Shown: positions 22,701-32,525, numbered from the stretch's first letter. The stretch is DNA of 64,000 nt from Anaerolineales bacterium (GCA_014860805.1 JACZJB010000136.1:36948-100947), one strand, 5' to 3'. Made by a program: numbers and translations. The notes: generated by a model from the letters alone, not told the origin.

Positions 22701-25700
22701 TGGAAGGAAGTCCACGTGCCGTCCGGAGTGGGCGTGTTGCCGATGCGGTAAGAGAATGCAAAAGATGTACCTGCGGGTGTTTGACCCGTCCATGCCATGG
22801 TTTCCCAGTTGACAGGCTGGCCTGCGTCAAAGACGCGCGAAGTGAAGGTACAAGGCGAAATATACGGGCTGACGTGCATCCAATCCACCGTGAGGGCGGG
22901 GTTATTGAAGTCGTAGTCACTGGCAGCGGCGCGCATTTGGGTGTTGATGGTCACAGTGCGGCTGAGAACATTCACTCCATCAATATAGAAGTTGACGCTG
23001 TTTGCGTTCCAGTCGATGCGATAGTGATGTGGACTGCCAATGTATTGAGCGCCCAGTGCAATTTTGTCTTCACCGACGTTGAACGGTCCGCCGGCATTCG
23101 CCAGAATACGGGCATAAAGCTGTGAACCGTCATTGCTTGTGGAGAACATGATCCAGGGCGAATTGTTGAAAGTCGGGTCGCCGCCGCCGAAGCCAACATG
23201 CTGGAACGACTGGCCGGTAAATGTCGCTACGAATTCCAATGATGTTCCGGGGTTAAGCAGTGTATCGTTTCTGGCAGAAACACCGTTCAAGGTCAGCAAA
23301 CCTCCGCTGACAGAAGGAGTTCCGCCCGTCCAGGCATTGCTGGACCAACCTGAAGGCAAAACGAAACCGTCAAACTCAGCGGCAATGGTAGGCGGCAAAA
23401 TCAATTCGCCGTTGCCGGTCTGAGTGGGATAGGCACAGCTTAAGTCTCCGCTGCTGAAATCACCGAGGATGGTATCTCCGAGTGTTCCGGACGGTGTGGT
23501 GAAATTCAGAGTCGCTGGCGGGACTGGAGATGTTGACGAGTTTGCGCTCGCATCCGCAGAGGTGACGCGGAAGTAATGCGTGGTGTTCGGGATAAGGCCC
23601 GTCAACGTGATGGAGTGTGTCGTGGTAAGAACTGCATCAGTGGAATTGAGATTCAAAGCAGCAGAATCAGTTCCAAAGTCCACGCGTGAATCGGAGGCTT
23701 CGTCCGTCGTCCAAGTGATGGTGACTGTCCCATCGCCATTGACGGTGGAAACGATATTTGAAATGACGGGCGCAGTTGTATCAAGTGAATAGACAGCCTG
23801 ATAATCCCCACCGGGGGCAAGGAAGTTGGCGTATTCGATCCCTTTGATGGTTTCAGTAGTGTACGTTACCGGGCTACCGTTACGCGTAATGCTTTGAAGG
23901 GGCCCCGCGTTGGATTGCGTGGGCAGCATGGCGTACAGCCCATTTGCTCCGCCGCCAACCGAAACATGGAAGTCAAGAGCGTTTCCATTCCAGGTGATTC
24001 CGCTGAAGGCGGAGAGGTTGCGGCCATCCAGCCAGGTCAATAATTGTTTGGCCGAGATGACAGGCACACTGCGTGCCTGAGCAGATGCGACCATCGCCAG
24101 TGCGGCAGTGTTGGCGCTGGGGCCGCCATCGGTGTGCATATTGGAAGTGAAAGCGCCATAATAACCGGGTGCGCCAATCGCATTGTCGAGGAGTACATCA
24201 ATGTTGTATGGGAATGTCTGTCCTGATTCGTCTGTAAATTGAGTGGTCGCCTGATAGACATCGATCAGCGTGCCATCAAGATCAGCGAATCGCATGGGCA
24301 TGCCCGAGCCAGTGAACAAGCCGGGACGGTCCTGAATCCAACTGGCAGGCCAGTAATAGTAGTTGGTATCTAGGCGCATACCGTTATCCAGTTGGACTTT
24401 CGGTTGAGTAGACCAGTCACTGAAGGCAATGCAATGTGTGCGCTGGGTGGTTTGCGGGTTTATGCTTGGGAACTGTGCAAGCAGTGCAGGGATCTGGGTG
24501 GCGTAATCGTTCGCAAGGGAGGCCGGTGTAAAGTTGGCACAGCCTGTATTGATATGAACCGCGAACTCGTATCCCTGCGCCTGATAGGCTGCCAGTTGTG
24601 CGTTTGTGATGGGCGCATTGGTATACAAATATGTGCTGCTGCGCACACACTCCCAATCGTTTACATTGCAGCCAACCGGGCTGAGGGAATTGTAAGCGTT
24701 GAGACGATTAACAAGGTCGCCACCGCCGTGTTCATCGTGGGTCATAACGAAGACCGCTTTTTCGCCGCGCGGGAAATACCAGAAACGCGGCAGGGGATTA
24801 TTGTCCGCATTCATGGAAAAGATCATGTTGGCAAGCAGGCGTTGCTGTTCATCCGCCTGTGGGATTTGAACTTTATTAAAGTCCACCCAATCTGGATAGA
24901 ACAAGTTATCCGAGCGGATTGGCCCGGCTTGTCCGTCACGGCTCTGACCTGCCCAGGCAGGATTGCCCTGACGGGTATACACAACCGAACGCGCCAGGTC
25001 GTACGTGAAAGCTGCTGCCTGCCCACCGTTTGATCCCACGCTGACAATTGTTACTGCGGGGTTTGTGGTGGCAGTGGTCGCGTTGGAATACAGCGTCGCA
25101 ATGGATGTTGCTCCGCTCAAGGTATAACGATCGGCAGTGCCGTGGAATTGAATGGTCTGATTGACAATGCCTGTTCCCGGCGCAGAAGCTGTGTTGACCA
25201 GTATATATCCTTCGCTTAATGTTGTGCCAGCGGGGGTTATCCCAAGGAGGGAGGCAAGCTGCGGGTCGGGTTTCATCGCGATCAAATTACCGCCGTTATT
25301 GACCCAATTTGTGATCAGGCCAACTTCTGTCGGTGTCAACGTTATTTCGCCAAGAATGACGACCTGATAATTGTTGAGCAACGCGCCGGTGAGGTTGGAA
25401 ATATCCGTGGCTGTGAATTCGTTCAAGCCTTCGGCGCGCAGGATTTCAGCGTAATAGCGGCTGAATGGATTGGCTGCGCTGGACAGAACGAGAATGGGTC
25501 CACCAGGACCTTCGTTGGGCGGGGGACCCTGGGTGGAGAATGTCCATGTGTAATTGGAGGCGAGCGGGTTACCTGCGATATCCGTTACACCGGATGCTCC
25601 GCCGATCACTCGGGCGGTGTATGTTGCTGAAAGGGTCAATGCTGAGGAAGGATTAAGAGTCACTGTCCGCGTGCCGGCGTTATAAGAAACAGTGGCAGGC

Positions 25701-28700
25701 ACCAGGTTGTTGGAAGCGTCGCGCAGTTCAACGGTGGAATTTGTGATGGTGAGCACATCCATGCCCTCGCTGAAAGTGGCAGTTATGCTTGTCCCGGTGC
25801 CGACGTTTGTGACGCCATTCAATGGGGCGACAGTTGTGATCGTTGGCGCGGTATTGTCAATTGGGGTATCGGGCGCGAAAAGTACATCCACCCAATAGTT
25901 GCTCGCCTGAAATGAACTTTGCGGGAAGGCGCTGCTTCCATAGTTATACACACCGTTTGGCCCATCTGGGTCTGCATTTGACAATGCACGCAATGGCGCA
26001 TTGTAAACCTCGGATGTGAAATAATTATTTGCAGCGGCGTAGTTGCCGGATTGAGTGAAATAAGAGCCGATGTAGGTTGTATTTGCATCGATATGGACGG
26101 GCGTGTCAAATAGAATTTCCTGCCAGCCGACATCTGCGGAGTTATTGGTGTAGTTTTTTGCTCCTAATTGTGTTCCGTTCGATGCCCATAGATGCCCAAT
26201 GAATGGACCCGTGTTCGCTGCGCCTTTATAGAATGTGATGCCGATGATCGAACCGGGGACGTCAGACTTAAATTTAAAACCAGCTTCAATGGCTGTCGGG
26301 TCATTTACAGATGCATTGCCTGTAATCGTTCCCTGCTCCCAGACGCTGTAAATTTGCGGCGTAGAGTCGAAGATAACATCCACCCAATAATTGCTGCTTT
26401 GATATGTTTGGGCCGGGAAGGAGCTTGGGCCATAGTTATACACGCCATTTGGGCCATCTTCGCCATTGGCTAAGGCGCGTAATGGCGCGCTGTTGAATCC
26501 GGTGACAAGGTAATTAACATCGGAAGAATATCCACCATTAGCCGAATGATAGGAGGCAACATAGGTTGTGTTTGCAGTGATTTGAACAGGCGTGCTGAAA
26601 TAAACTTCCTGCCAGCCGGATGCGGTTTCACTGGTGAAGACCGCTTCGGCTAATTGCGTTCCATCAGAAGCCCAAAGATGCCCGGTATGCGTGCCAGTGT
26701 TGGCGGTATCTTTGTAGAAGCGCAAGCCGGTGATGTAACCGGCTTCAGAAGATTCGAATTTGACACCTACTTCAATAGGCTGTCCATCATTCTCATATAG
26801 GTTGGCAGGGGTGAATGTATCATTCCAAATCGAGCAGGGACAAACGCGTTCAATTACATTCAAAGTGATGCTTGCGGAAGGTGCGCCAATGTTGCCGCTA
26901 TCGTCAATGGCACGGCTGAGAATTGTGGCAGTTGTGTTGGGTGTGCCGGGAATCCAGTTGTAACTCCACGCTGTGCGCCCTGTTGCCATTTTCCACGTTG
27001 CGCCATTGTCAAGCGAGACCTCAACTGCCGCAACTACACCGCCGGTATCTGAAGCGGTGCCAGATATAGTGAGAGCACTTCCACTAGGCGCATTAGCGCC
27101 GGTGATGGGAGAAACGATGGCTGCTGTTGGGGGGGTAAAATCTGTCGAAGCCGTAGCAGTTGTCAGGTTGTTTTGAAGCGAGCCGGGTTGTACTCCCATG
27201 TCTGCAAAAAGGTTAACTGTCGCTTGTTGCATACTTGGGTCTTCTGTGCTTGTGCCGCGGTCATGGTTGCCGTCAAGCCCCCACACCCATTGAACGGTTC
27301 CAGCTCCCAAGACTAGTGCGCCGCTTGGCGCGCGATACATGGAGAGGTGGTGCGTTTGACCATTGGAGTTGGTGGTCGAAAGCCAGAAACGCCCATCCGG
27401 ATAATTATCTTCGTATAGTGGTTGTTCATGGTCCCACTCGTATCCAAGCGTGTTGCTTTCGAGGTTGGCAATTGTCGCCGGGGAAAGAGATGCGATTGGC
27501 GTGTTGCGCCAGAAGCGCAGCGGACCAAAATCATCGGGCACCTGAATTGTTGCTGTGTTCCCCATCCAACTTATCGTACCCATCAGGGAATTTTCAGGAT
27601 TACAACCATCGTGTCCTGCAACACTGCATCCATCGCGCCACAAACCCGTCCATGTATTTGGGTCGGGATCGCAGTTGTTGTTTCCTTGGCAGGAATAATG
27701 TTCACTGCCTGCAAGCGAGCCTTCCTTGTAAGAGACCAATGTGCGGAAAGACGTATTCGTTCCGTCGATGCTGTTTTCCCAGCGTGTCTTCCAGTAGACT
27801 GAGTTTCCACTAAAGAATGCCAGATGCACACCCGCGTCGCGCGCTGCTTCCACTGCTGCACGCTGTTCGGCGGACCAATATTCATCATGCCCAACGGATA
27901 GAAATATGTTGTGCTCTAGAATCTCAGAACTAAAGCGATGTGAATCAACGTCTGTAAAATAACTGACGTCATATCCGTTGCGCTCCAGCCAGCGGATCAT
28001 CGGATACTCGGAGTTGAACCAAAAATCTTCGGTTGAGTTCGAGCGAGTGAGGAAGGGGCGATTGTAGCTGACTTTGTGTGCATGGTTTGGAGCGGCATAT
28101 AAACTATACCCACCGTATCCATTGTATGCCTGCCAGGTGGTATCAGAAGTTTGGAACAACAAATCTGAATTGCCGTCATCATCACGGACGATAAAAGTAA
28201 TATGGCTTGCGCCCGGTGTTGCATCGTCACGAACCAGTTTGGCAATATAAATACCTGAGGTGGCGGTTCCAGGTACCACCCACGAAGCGGATTCCGCCCA
28301 ATTGCCGCAATCTACAAGATTGATATTATCTGTTCCATTGAATAAACAGGCTGGCTGTATTTGCGGCAAAACCGCAGATGGGGCAATTGTAGCGATCTTG
28401 CGCGCGCCATTTCCCGCATAATATCCCATGCGATAAATATCAATGTGATATGCGCTTGCGTTTGTGTCAATCTTAAAGCGCACCGTGGCGCCCTGATTAA
28501 CGCTGATGTCGGTGGCAAAGCCTTGAATGTTCGCGTCGCCTGCGCCGCTTACATCCCACTCACTGGGCGGGTTGCCCGGCAGGCAGTTCTCCGCCACGAT
28601 CTCGTTTGGCGGAGTAACACAATCGGCATCGAGAGCGGGCTGCGGAGGTGCAGATGAGTTCTCAATGCCGATTGAATTGTTTTCTGACGAGCTGATTCGC

Positions 28701-28828
28701 TGGCTCTCCCGGGCGTATGCCACTTGGCCTGGAGAGCCAATTGCCCCGGCAACGACCATAAATAACAAGATTAGTGTAATTAGTTTGTGAAGTACTGATT
28801 GTGTAGTGGAAGCCGATAGATTTTTCAT
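16736..28828 (-). CDS. Giant (4030 aa) secreted multidomain protein with C-terminal sortase domain
   Basis: Signal peptide; N-terminal N,N-dimethylformamidase-beta-like C-terminal domain (HDEYWSAEQRAAVEAARDAGVHLAFFSGNSVYWK); two DUF4082-like modules; SbsA-like Ig; polysaccharide-deacetylase-like region; FN3; two LamG/ConA-like modules; 4 cadherin-like and 6 putative-Ig repeats; sortase TLVTC. Single open frame of 12.1 kb. Confidence 0.92.
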   Translation of the reverse strand: MKNLSASTTQSVLHKLITLILLFMVVAGAIGSPGQVAYARESQRISSSENNSIGIENSSAPPQPALDADCVTPPNEIVAENCLPGNPPSEWDVSGAGDANIQGFATDISVNQGATVRFKIDTNASAYHIDIYRMGYYAGNGARKIATIAPSAVLPQIQPACLFNGTDNINLVDCGNWAESASWVVPGTATSGIYIAKLVRDDATPGASHITFIVRDDDGNSDLLFQTSDTTWQAYNGYGGYSLYAAPNHAHKVSYNRPFLTRSNSTEDFWFNSEYPMIRWLERNGYDVSYFTDVDSHRFSSEILEHNIFLSVGHDEYWSAEQRAAVEAARDAGVHLAFFSGNSVYWKTRWENSIDGTNTSFRTLVSYKEGSLAGSEHYSCQGNNNCDPDPNTWTGLWRDGCSVAGHDGCNPENSLMGTISWMGNTATIQVPDDFGPLRFWRNTPIASLSPATIANLESNTLGYEWDHEQPLYEDNYPDGRFWLSTTNSNGQTHHLSMYRAPSGALVLGAGTVQWVWGLDGNHDRGTSTEDPSMQQATVNLFADMGVQPGSLQNNLTTATASTDFTPPTAAIVSPITGANAPSGSALTISGTASDTGGVVAAVEVSLDNGATWKMATGRTAWSYNWIPGTPNTTATILSRAIDDSGNIGAPSASITLNVIERVCPCSIWNDTFTPANLYENDGQPIEVGVKFESSEAGYITGLRFYKDTANTGTHTGHLWASDGTQLAEAVFTSETASGWQEVYFSTPVQITANTTYVASYHSANGGYSSDVNYLVTGFNSAPLRALANGEDGPNGVYNYGPSSFPAQTYQSSNYWVDVIFDSTPQIYSVWEQGTITGNASVNDPTAIEAGFKFKSDVPGSIIGITFYKGAANTGPFIGHLWASNGTQLGAKNYTNNSADVGWQEILFDTPVHIDANTTYIGSYFTQSGNYAAANNYFTSEVYNAPLRALSNADPDGPNGVYNYGSSAFPQSSFQASNYWVDVLFAPDTPIDNTAPTITTVAPLNGVTNVGTGTSITATFSEGMDVLTITNSTVELRDASNNLVPATVSYNAGTRTVTLNPSSALTLSATYTARVIGGASGVTDIAGNPLASNYTWTFSTQGPPPNEGPGGPILVLSSAANPFSRYYAEILRAEGLNEFTATDISNLTGALLNNYQVVILGEITLTPTEVGLITNWVNNGGNLIAMKPDPQLASLLGITPAGTTLSEGYILVNTASAPGTGIVNQTIQFHGTADRYTLSGATSIATLYSNATTATTNPAVTIVSVGSNGGQAAAFTYDLARSVVYTRQGNPAWAGQSRDGQAGPIRSDNLFYPDWVDFNKVQIPQADEQQRLLANMIFSMNADNNPLPRFWYFPRGEKAVFVMTHDEHGGGDLVNRLNAYNSLSPVGCNVNDWECVRSSTYLYTNAPITNAQLAAYQAQGYEFAVHINTGCANFTPASLANDYATQIPALLAQFPSINPQTTQRTHCIAFSDWSTQPKVQLDNGMRLDTNYYYWPASWIQDRPGLFTGSGMPMRFADLDGTLIDVYQATTQFTDESGQTFPYNIDVLLDNAIGAPGYYGAFTSNMHTDGGPSANTAALAMVASAQARSVPVISAKQLLTWLDGRNLSAFSGITWNGNALDFHVSVGGGANGLYAMLPTQSNAGPLQSITRNGSPVTYTTETIKGIEYANFLAPGGDYQAVYSLDTTAPVISNIVSTVNGDGTVTITWTTDEASDSRVDFGTDSAALNLNSTDAVLTTTHSITLTGLIPNTTHYFRVTSADASANSSTSPVPPATLNFTTPSGTLGDTILGDFSSGDLSCAYPTQTGNGELILPPTIAAEFDGFVLPSGWSSNAWTGGTPSVSGGLLTLNGVSARNDTLLNPGTSLEFVATFTGQSFQHVGFGGGDPTFNNSPWIMFSTSNDGSQLYARILANAGGPFNVGEDKIALGAQYIGSPHHYRIDWNANSVNFYIDGVNVLSRTVTINTQMRAAASDYDFNNPALTVDWMHVSPYISPCTFTSRVFDAGQPVNWETMAWTGQTPAGTSFAFSYRIGNTPTPDGTWTSFQSVPTSGSALSGNSRYIQYQVVLAASNNTFTPVLEDVSITYSIGADVTSPTIIGRVPAPNAVDVDETGNITVTFSEPMDPATIIPANFSLTLDGPNTPVPFTLSYSGVTATLNPNSNLALGTQYAVHVESAVADLAGNPLGADSDWSFITKADGLLDTTGSDFGSGTNACYITETTNGELILNPTVGTEFSGASLPAGWVSAPWTGGTSTVGGGQVVVDGAAAYYSTTTFTPGRSFEFVATFTASQFQHVGLIGAPDFGGSWAIFSTNNTTNQFYARTSDGQNTPIPGTWIGTPHRYRIDWTGTTVSFYIDGIFYAQHNVALADMRPAISDYDAGGTAAIVDWMRLTPYGTPCAFESRIFDAGSVVDWLDLISVSSIPAGTNAAFETRTGNTPTPDGTWSAWQATSGVIASPNGQYAQYRVTLGTADVNITPTIESVELTYLQIVNHAPTTSGIANVAVDEDASNSTLDLWTSFSDLDEPDSALTYAIQTNTNAALFTSVDILANQNLVLDYAENQAGTADITVRATDSGGLFVETTFTVTVNPVNDAPTTTGISNVTVDEDAANTTIDLWPSFADIEDADSALVYTVANNTNPALFTSHNINAGQNLVLDFAPDASGSAQITVRATDTGGLFIETVFTVNITEINDAPTTTGIANVTVNEDAADTTIDLWPSFADVENTDAQMTYTITGNTNPALFTSVSVAGGQNLVLDYAPNQFGSAQLTVRATDASGLFIETTFTVTVNPVNDTPVTSGIANVTVDEDAPNTTIDLWTSFADVEDADSALTYSITGNTNAALFTSLSVTGNQNLVLDYAPNANGSAQITIRATDTGTLFVETTFTVTVNPINDPPAFTSTPITNAAEDSAYTYNITTSDPDGDTLIITAPTLPVWLSLVDNGNGTASLSGTPLNAHVGIHNVTLRVNDGVTDVDQIFTITVTNTNDAPIFTSTPITTAAEDALYIYNITASDPDLGAVLTITAPTLPAWLTFTDNGNGTATLSGTPVNANVGIHNVTLNVSDGIANVNQVFAIDVGNTNDAPFFTSAGITAATEDLSYIYNITTSDPDLGSVLTITAPTLPAWLSLVDNGDGTATLFGTPSNANVGANNVTLRVSDGILNVDQNFVITVANVNDAPAFTSTAVTAATEDILYTYNIIASDPDLGTVLAITAPTLPSWLSLVDNGNGTATLSGVPLNANAGNNPVVLQVSDGTVSVQQNFTIAVANVNDAPAFTSTAVTSATEAALYTYDITTNDPDVGDSLIITAPTLPAWLSLVDNGNGTATLSGTPTNANVGNHNVTLRVSDGTASADQIFVVTVANVNDAPAFTSTAVTSATEDVLYSYNITASDPDLGDTLTITAPTLPAWLSLVDNGNGTATLSGTPTNAHIGNHNVTLRVTDGTVNVEQPFTIVVANVNDIPTDIALSNSIVNEGLPAGTVVGTLSTTDPDSGDTFTYSFCGGPDDASFQLNGDTLETAAVLDADIQGTLTICIHSEDAGGLFMEEQFIITISNVNDAPVITLQSNSKNVDESSPLFFNTANASRITLSDPDAGTDAVQTTLTVIQGRLTLSTTSGLIFSTGDGTTDNTMTFSGALSDINAALNGMRYDPPAGFNGGDTLQIDVDDLGNNGSGGNLTDSASMDLSILPMPPKVVTNGINTVADTGDGILAEAEVVTASVTQFIVTFDQDLNDPAGNTALDDVTNPANFMLVHDNADDFQTVSCAGGVSSQDIAITINFVTYSNNGGAGPFIATVNVNDGLPLAYGNYRLFICGTTSITDLYGLELAGDGNTAGTDMVRTFTIPNGIGGGGSGGAANTGFELPASGVMIPVTGFAPGEITPLPAQTGNLLYETKENLRLEIPSLSINQPIVGIKYNNGWDVTWLESKIGYLEGSAYPTWAGNTILTGHATDPNGNLTSFAYIKDLKIGDKFRIHANGQIYIYQVQQNRLISPASLSALFKHEEYDWVTLVTCENWNSELRKFTSRRLVRAVLVSVIPEK
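16739..17168 (-). other. Sortase-like domain at the C-terminus of the giant protein
   Basis: 143 aa: LRLEIPSLSINQPIVGI...NTILTGHATD...DWVTLVTCENW...SRRLVRAVLVS; candidate catalytic His codon 17012-17014, Cys codon 16820-16822, Arg within SRRLVR. Confidence 0.85.
18470..20175 (-). repeat. Six tandem ~94-aa (about 282-285 bp) Ig-like repeats in the giant protein
   Basis: Consensus NDAPAFTSTAVTSATEDxLYTYNITASDPDLGDTLTITAPTLPAWLSLVDNGNGTATLSGTPTNANVGNHNVTLRVSDGTxxVDQxFxITVANV; DNA-level period visible from recurring 'cattgacattggc'. Confidence 0.88.
20175..21370 (-). repeat. Four tandem ~100-aa cadherin-like repeats in the giant protein
   Basis: Consensus NDAPTTTGIANVTVDEDAANTTIDLWPSFADVEDADSALTYTITGNTNPALFTSVSVxGGQNLVLDYAPNxxGSAQITVRATDTGGLFIETTFTVTVNPV. 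Confidence 0.88.
25870..26840 (-). repeat. Duplicated DUF4082-like modules in the giant protein
   Basis: Two copies of ...VGVKFxSxxxGxIxGxxFYKxxANTGxxxGHLWAS(D/N)GTQL...WQEVxFxTPVxIxANTTYxxSY....APLRAL...GPNGVYNYGxSxFPxxxxQxSNYWVDVxF. Confidence 0.75.
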
Positions 28829-29159
28829 GTTTCCTTCCCAATTCCGACAGATCTAATCTGATTTAGAAATGGATATAAAAATACGTTTTTAAATAAAAGC
28901 AAAAAAATAGCGTTCAAGCTAACAATTCTGTAAGGTGCCTAGGTTATTTTAATGGGTTTTGAGCCCATGTCAACATGTAATTTAGAGGAAAATAATCACC
29001 CTTTTATAGTGACATTATCTGGTGACTTGTGTGTGGCGGGGGAATTTCAGGGGCTGATTGGTTAGCTAGAAAAGGCAAGCAGCCCTATTGAAGGGCACTC
29101 GCTTCTATTTTATGTTCTTTTGAAGGTTTTCTACAGAGCAGGTGTTTTAGCGATTGGAA

Positions 29160-30761
29160 TTATCTTTGCATTTGCAGCCATAGATAGGAATATGGCTGAA
29201 GCGTCAGATTCTCGGCGATGATGTATTTTTGTTGCGCGAACAGGTCCAGATAATTTTGTTGAAATTTCTTTGGAAGCATCATCGATTCGGCAGATCCGCT
29301 CAGGTTGTTGAGGATTAGCATGGTGTCTTCTTCGTGTTGGCGGATATAGGCTGCTACTGCGGGATTGCCTGTTTCGATCCATTCCATCTGACTGCTTCCA
29401 AAGGCGGCGTGTTTTTTGCGGATGGCGATCATTCGCTTTATGGAGTTGAACAATGAATCAGGATCATCGATCTGGCTGGCAACATTGATATTTTGATACC
29501 CCAGTTTTCCTTTGACAAGTTCCGAATATGGCTCGTTGATGGAAAACCCCGCATTTGGAGAGTCGTCCCATTGCATGGGCGTGCGGACGCCGTTGCGATC
29601 GGGTAGATCAAGGTTGTCGCCCATACCGATCTCGTCGCCGTAATAGATGATTGGGGAGCCCGGCAGGGTGAACAGCAGTGAATTGGCAAGTTCAATTTTG
29701 CGACGATCATTATCGAGCAGGGGAGCGAGGCGGCGGCGTATGCCAAGGTTTAGTTTCATGCGCGGTTCGTAGGCGTACTGTTCCCACATCCACTGGCGTT
29801 CTTCGGGTGTGACCATTTCCAGGGTGAGTTCATCATGGTTGCGGAGGAAGGTGCACCATTGGCAGTTCTCAGGGATGGGCGGTGTGCGCCGCATAATTTC
29901 CGCCATATCTTCAAAGCGCCCCTTTTTGAGAGCCATGTAAATGCGCGGCATGATCGGGAAGTGGAATCCCATGTGGAATTCATCGCCGTCTCCGAAGTAT
30001 GGACGAACATCCTCGGGCCATTGATTCGCTTCGCAAAGCAGGATGCGCCCAGGATAGTGCTCATCCATAAATGAACGCAATTTTTTCAGGTAGATATGGG
30101 TTTCTGGCAGGTTTTCACAGTTGGTGCCTTCACGCTCAAACAGGTAGGGAACTGCATCAGCACGGAAGCCATCAATTCCCAGGTCCAGCCAGAAGCGTGC
30201 GACATTGAGCATTTCCTCCTGCACTTTGGGATTATCAAAATTCAAATCAGGCTGGCTGGCATAAAAACGATGCCAGTAGTATTGTCCCGTCTTTTCATCC
30301 CATGTCCAGTTGGATATTTCGGTATCCAAAAAGATGATGCGCGCATCCTTATACTTTTGGTTTGTATCGCTCCAGACATAGTAATCGCGATAGGGTGAAT
30401 TGCGATCGGAGCGGGATGCCTGGAACCAGGGATGGGCATCCGATGTATGATTCAGCACAAGGTCCATGACGATGCGGATGCTTCGCTGATGGGCGGCTTC
30501 GATCAACTCCTTTAGATCATCCAGCGAGCCATAGGTTTTATCCACATTGTAATAATCAGCAATATCGTAGCCGTCATCCTTCAACGGCGAAGGATAGATG
30601 GGCATGATCCAAATGCAATCTACGCCGAGCGTTTGCAGGTATTCCAGCTTTTCAGTAAGCCCGCGCAAATCGCCGCGGCCGTCACCGTTGCTGTCTTTAA
30701 AAGCACGCACAGAAATTTCATAAAATACGGCGTTCTTGTACCAGAGAGTTGTATCCATCAT
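29160..30761 (-). CDS. GH13 family alpha-glycosidase / trehalose synthase-like
   Basis: 533 aa; [68 protein letters not shown]. Confidence 0.88.
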   Translation of the reverse strand: MMDTTLWYKNAVFYEISVRAFKDSNGDGRGDLRGLTEKLEYLQTLGVDCIWIMPIYPSPLKDDGYDIADYYNVDKTYGSLDDLKELIEAAHQRSIRIVMDLVLNHTSDAHPWFQASRSDRNSPYRDYYVWSDTNQKYKDARIIFLDTEISNWTWDEKTGQYYWHRFYASQPDLNFDNPKVQEEMLNVARFWLDLGIDGFRADAVPYLFEREGTNCENLPETHIYLKKLRSFMDEHYPGRILLCEANQWPEDVRPYFGDGDEFHMGFHFPIMPRIYMALKKGRFEDMAEIMRRTPPIPENCQWCTFLRNHDELTLEMVTPEERQWMWEQYAYEPRMKLNLGIRRRLAPLLDNDRRKIELANSLLFTLPGSPIIYYGDEIGMGDNLDLPDRNGVRTPMQWDDSPNAGFSINEPYSELVKGKLGYQNINVASQIDDPDSLFNSIKRMIAIRKKHAAFGSSQMEWIETGNPAVAAYIRQHEEDTMLILNNLSGSAESMMLPKKFQQNYLDLFAQQKYIIAENLTLQPYSYLWLQMQR

Positions 30762-30767
30762 AAGATT

Positions 30768-32525
30768 TTATTTGACCGAGTTTCCAGTATTTTCCTGAAT
30801 CGCAAGTTCGATGAAGACCGCTGCGCTCCACCCGAAAATTGGTGCGGCGGATTTGGGCGGTTCTCCCGTTTGAGAGTTGTAGTATTCGCGGATGCCCGGC
30901 TGATTTGCGATCAGGTTTAATGTTTTTTCGCGCAGTTCGTTTGCAAGCTGATATTCGCCAATGGTTTGCAACGCTTCGACAAAAAAATAATTGATGTTGG
31001 CCCAGATGGGACCGCGCCACATTTTGTCGGGGCTGTAGGCTGGGTCGTTGTACGCGACAGTAGGGATGCCAAACCTGCCCAGGAATTCAGACGGGTCTTG
31101 CAAGTGGGCGAGCAATTGTTTTGTGATTTCTTTCGGAAGTTGACCGGTCCACAACGGATAGAGGTTGAAAGGCGTTGTGACAGGGATGGGCTTTTCGTTG
31201 TGTAGAGCCTGGAAGATTCCTGCTTCTTCATCCCAAAGATGTTCGATCATGCGCTTTGTAAGTGCCTCAGCTTTTTGTTTCCATTGTCTTGCCTCATCGG
31301 TTTTTCCGATGATTGCGGCGATTTCTGCCAGCGAATTCATTTGAATCACCAGGTAGGTGTTGATGTCCGGCGATTCAACAGGCATGCCATGATCCCAAAG
31401 TGGGCTGTTATCCAATCCCGATGAATAAGGATGCGTGTATTGCACAATTCCATCTTTGTCGTCATCATTATGGTCGAACCACCAGGCATTCCACCGTACG
31501 AGCGGTTCATAGATTTCCTGCAAGAAATCCGCGTTGGGGTCTGATGTATGAATTTTCAAGGCTGCCCATGCCATAATGGGAGGTTTCGTAACGCGTGCGT
31601 GGATTGGATGATTGATTTCTGATACGACGCCTTCATCGAAAATTGCATCGGGAAGCATCCCATCCGTCAGTTGATTTGCAAGCATCACGCGGATTTGATC
31701 GCGCGCAAGCTGCGGATCAATGTGGCGGAAAGCAATAGCATGCAGGGCGCTATCCCATAGCCAGGCGCCAACATAAAACGCCTTGGTCGGCATCATGGCT
31801 TCGTATTTGACATAGCCCGATGGACTGACAAGATTATTTGCCATAACCCACAACGCATACGCGTATTTTTCGCGTCTTGACTCGCTGACAACCGGTGCGC
31901 GCTCGAACCAGTTGTCCCAACGGATTTGAGCAGCCTTGTGCACGCTGGAGAATGGCAGTGATGGGGGAGCACCATCATCACCAATGTGAAGAGTGATCGA
32001 GCTGTCTTCCTCTGCTCGAACGATGAATGTGATCATGTGACCATCTTCATCTACGCGGGTCTGGTGGGTGACCACGGTGCCATTGCTCACGCTGTATGCC
32101 GCTTCACGGACATGCCGCAATTCTCCGCCGGTCTCTGTCTTGAGCCAGTGAATTGGCCGTATTCGAAAACGCATCCCGACAGTTTTATGGTCTGGGAGAC
32201 CAATTGCCAGCGTAGTTTCATCTTGAAAGACCAGGCGGAATTCTCCGGCGCTGGTTTGAAGCGTCAACATTTCAGGTGATGTGGATGTCTTAAATTCGAG
32301 CAGGTTCGCGTGTTCGTCCACAAAAGACAGGTCATCGATGAACGGCGGGCGATGCAGATAACTTTCGATGCCCGGTTCCACTTTGATAAGCCGCTCTGCG
32401 AGTTTTATGTATAAAGTTGATTTATCGCGATGTTGATAAACCAGCAGGCGCGAACCTCGATCACTGAAAGGGACGTTTTTAATGTCGATCTGGTCTTGCA
32501 GGAGTTTTCGTAATGAAATATCCAA
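30768..32525 (-). CDS. GH63/MGH1-like alpha-glucosidase family protein
   Basis: 585 aa (alpha/alpha)6-barrel-type sequence: YVGAWLWDSALHAIAFRHID, LDNSPLWDHG, MWRGPIWANINYF. Confidence 0.8.
   Translation of the reverse strand: MDISLRKLLQDQIDIKNVPFSDRGSRLLVYQHRDKSTLYIKLAERLIKVEPGIESYLHRPPFIDDLSFVDEHANLLEFKTSTSPEMLTLQTSAGEFRLVFQDETTLAIGLPDHKTVGMRFRIRPIHWLKTETGGELRHVREAAYSVSNGTVVTHQTRVDEDGHMITFIVRAEEDSSITLHIGDDGAPPSLPFSSVHKAAQIRWDNWFERAPVVSESRREKYAYALWVMANNLVSPSGYVKYEAMMPTKAFYVGAWLWDSALHAIAFRHIDPQLARDQIRVMLANQLTDGMLPDAIFDEGVVSEINHPIHARVTKPPIMAWAALKIHTSDPNADFLQEIYEPLVRWNAWWFDHNDDDKDGIVQYTHPYSSGLDNSPLWDHGMPVESPDINTYLVIQMNSLAEIAAIIGKTDEARQWKQKAEALTKRMIEHLWDEEAGIFQALHNEKPIPVTTPFNLYPLWTGQLPKEITKQLLAHLQDPSEFLGRFGIPTVAYNDPAYSPDKMWRGPIWANINYFFVEALQTIGEYQLANELREKTLNLIANQPGIREYYNSQTGEPPKSAAPIFGWSAAVFIELAIQENTGNSVK

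Noticed and set aside
16736-28828. Giant gene as a nonribosomal peptide/polyketide synthase
   Set aside because: No adenylation, condensation or ketosynthase motifs; composition and modules are those of a secreted surface protein.
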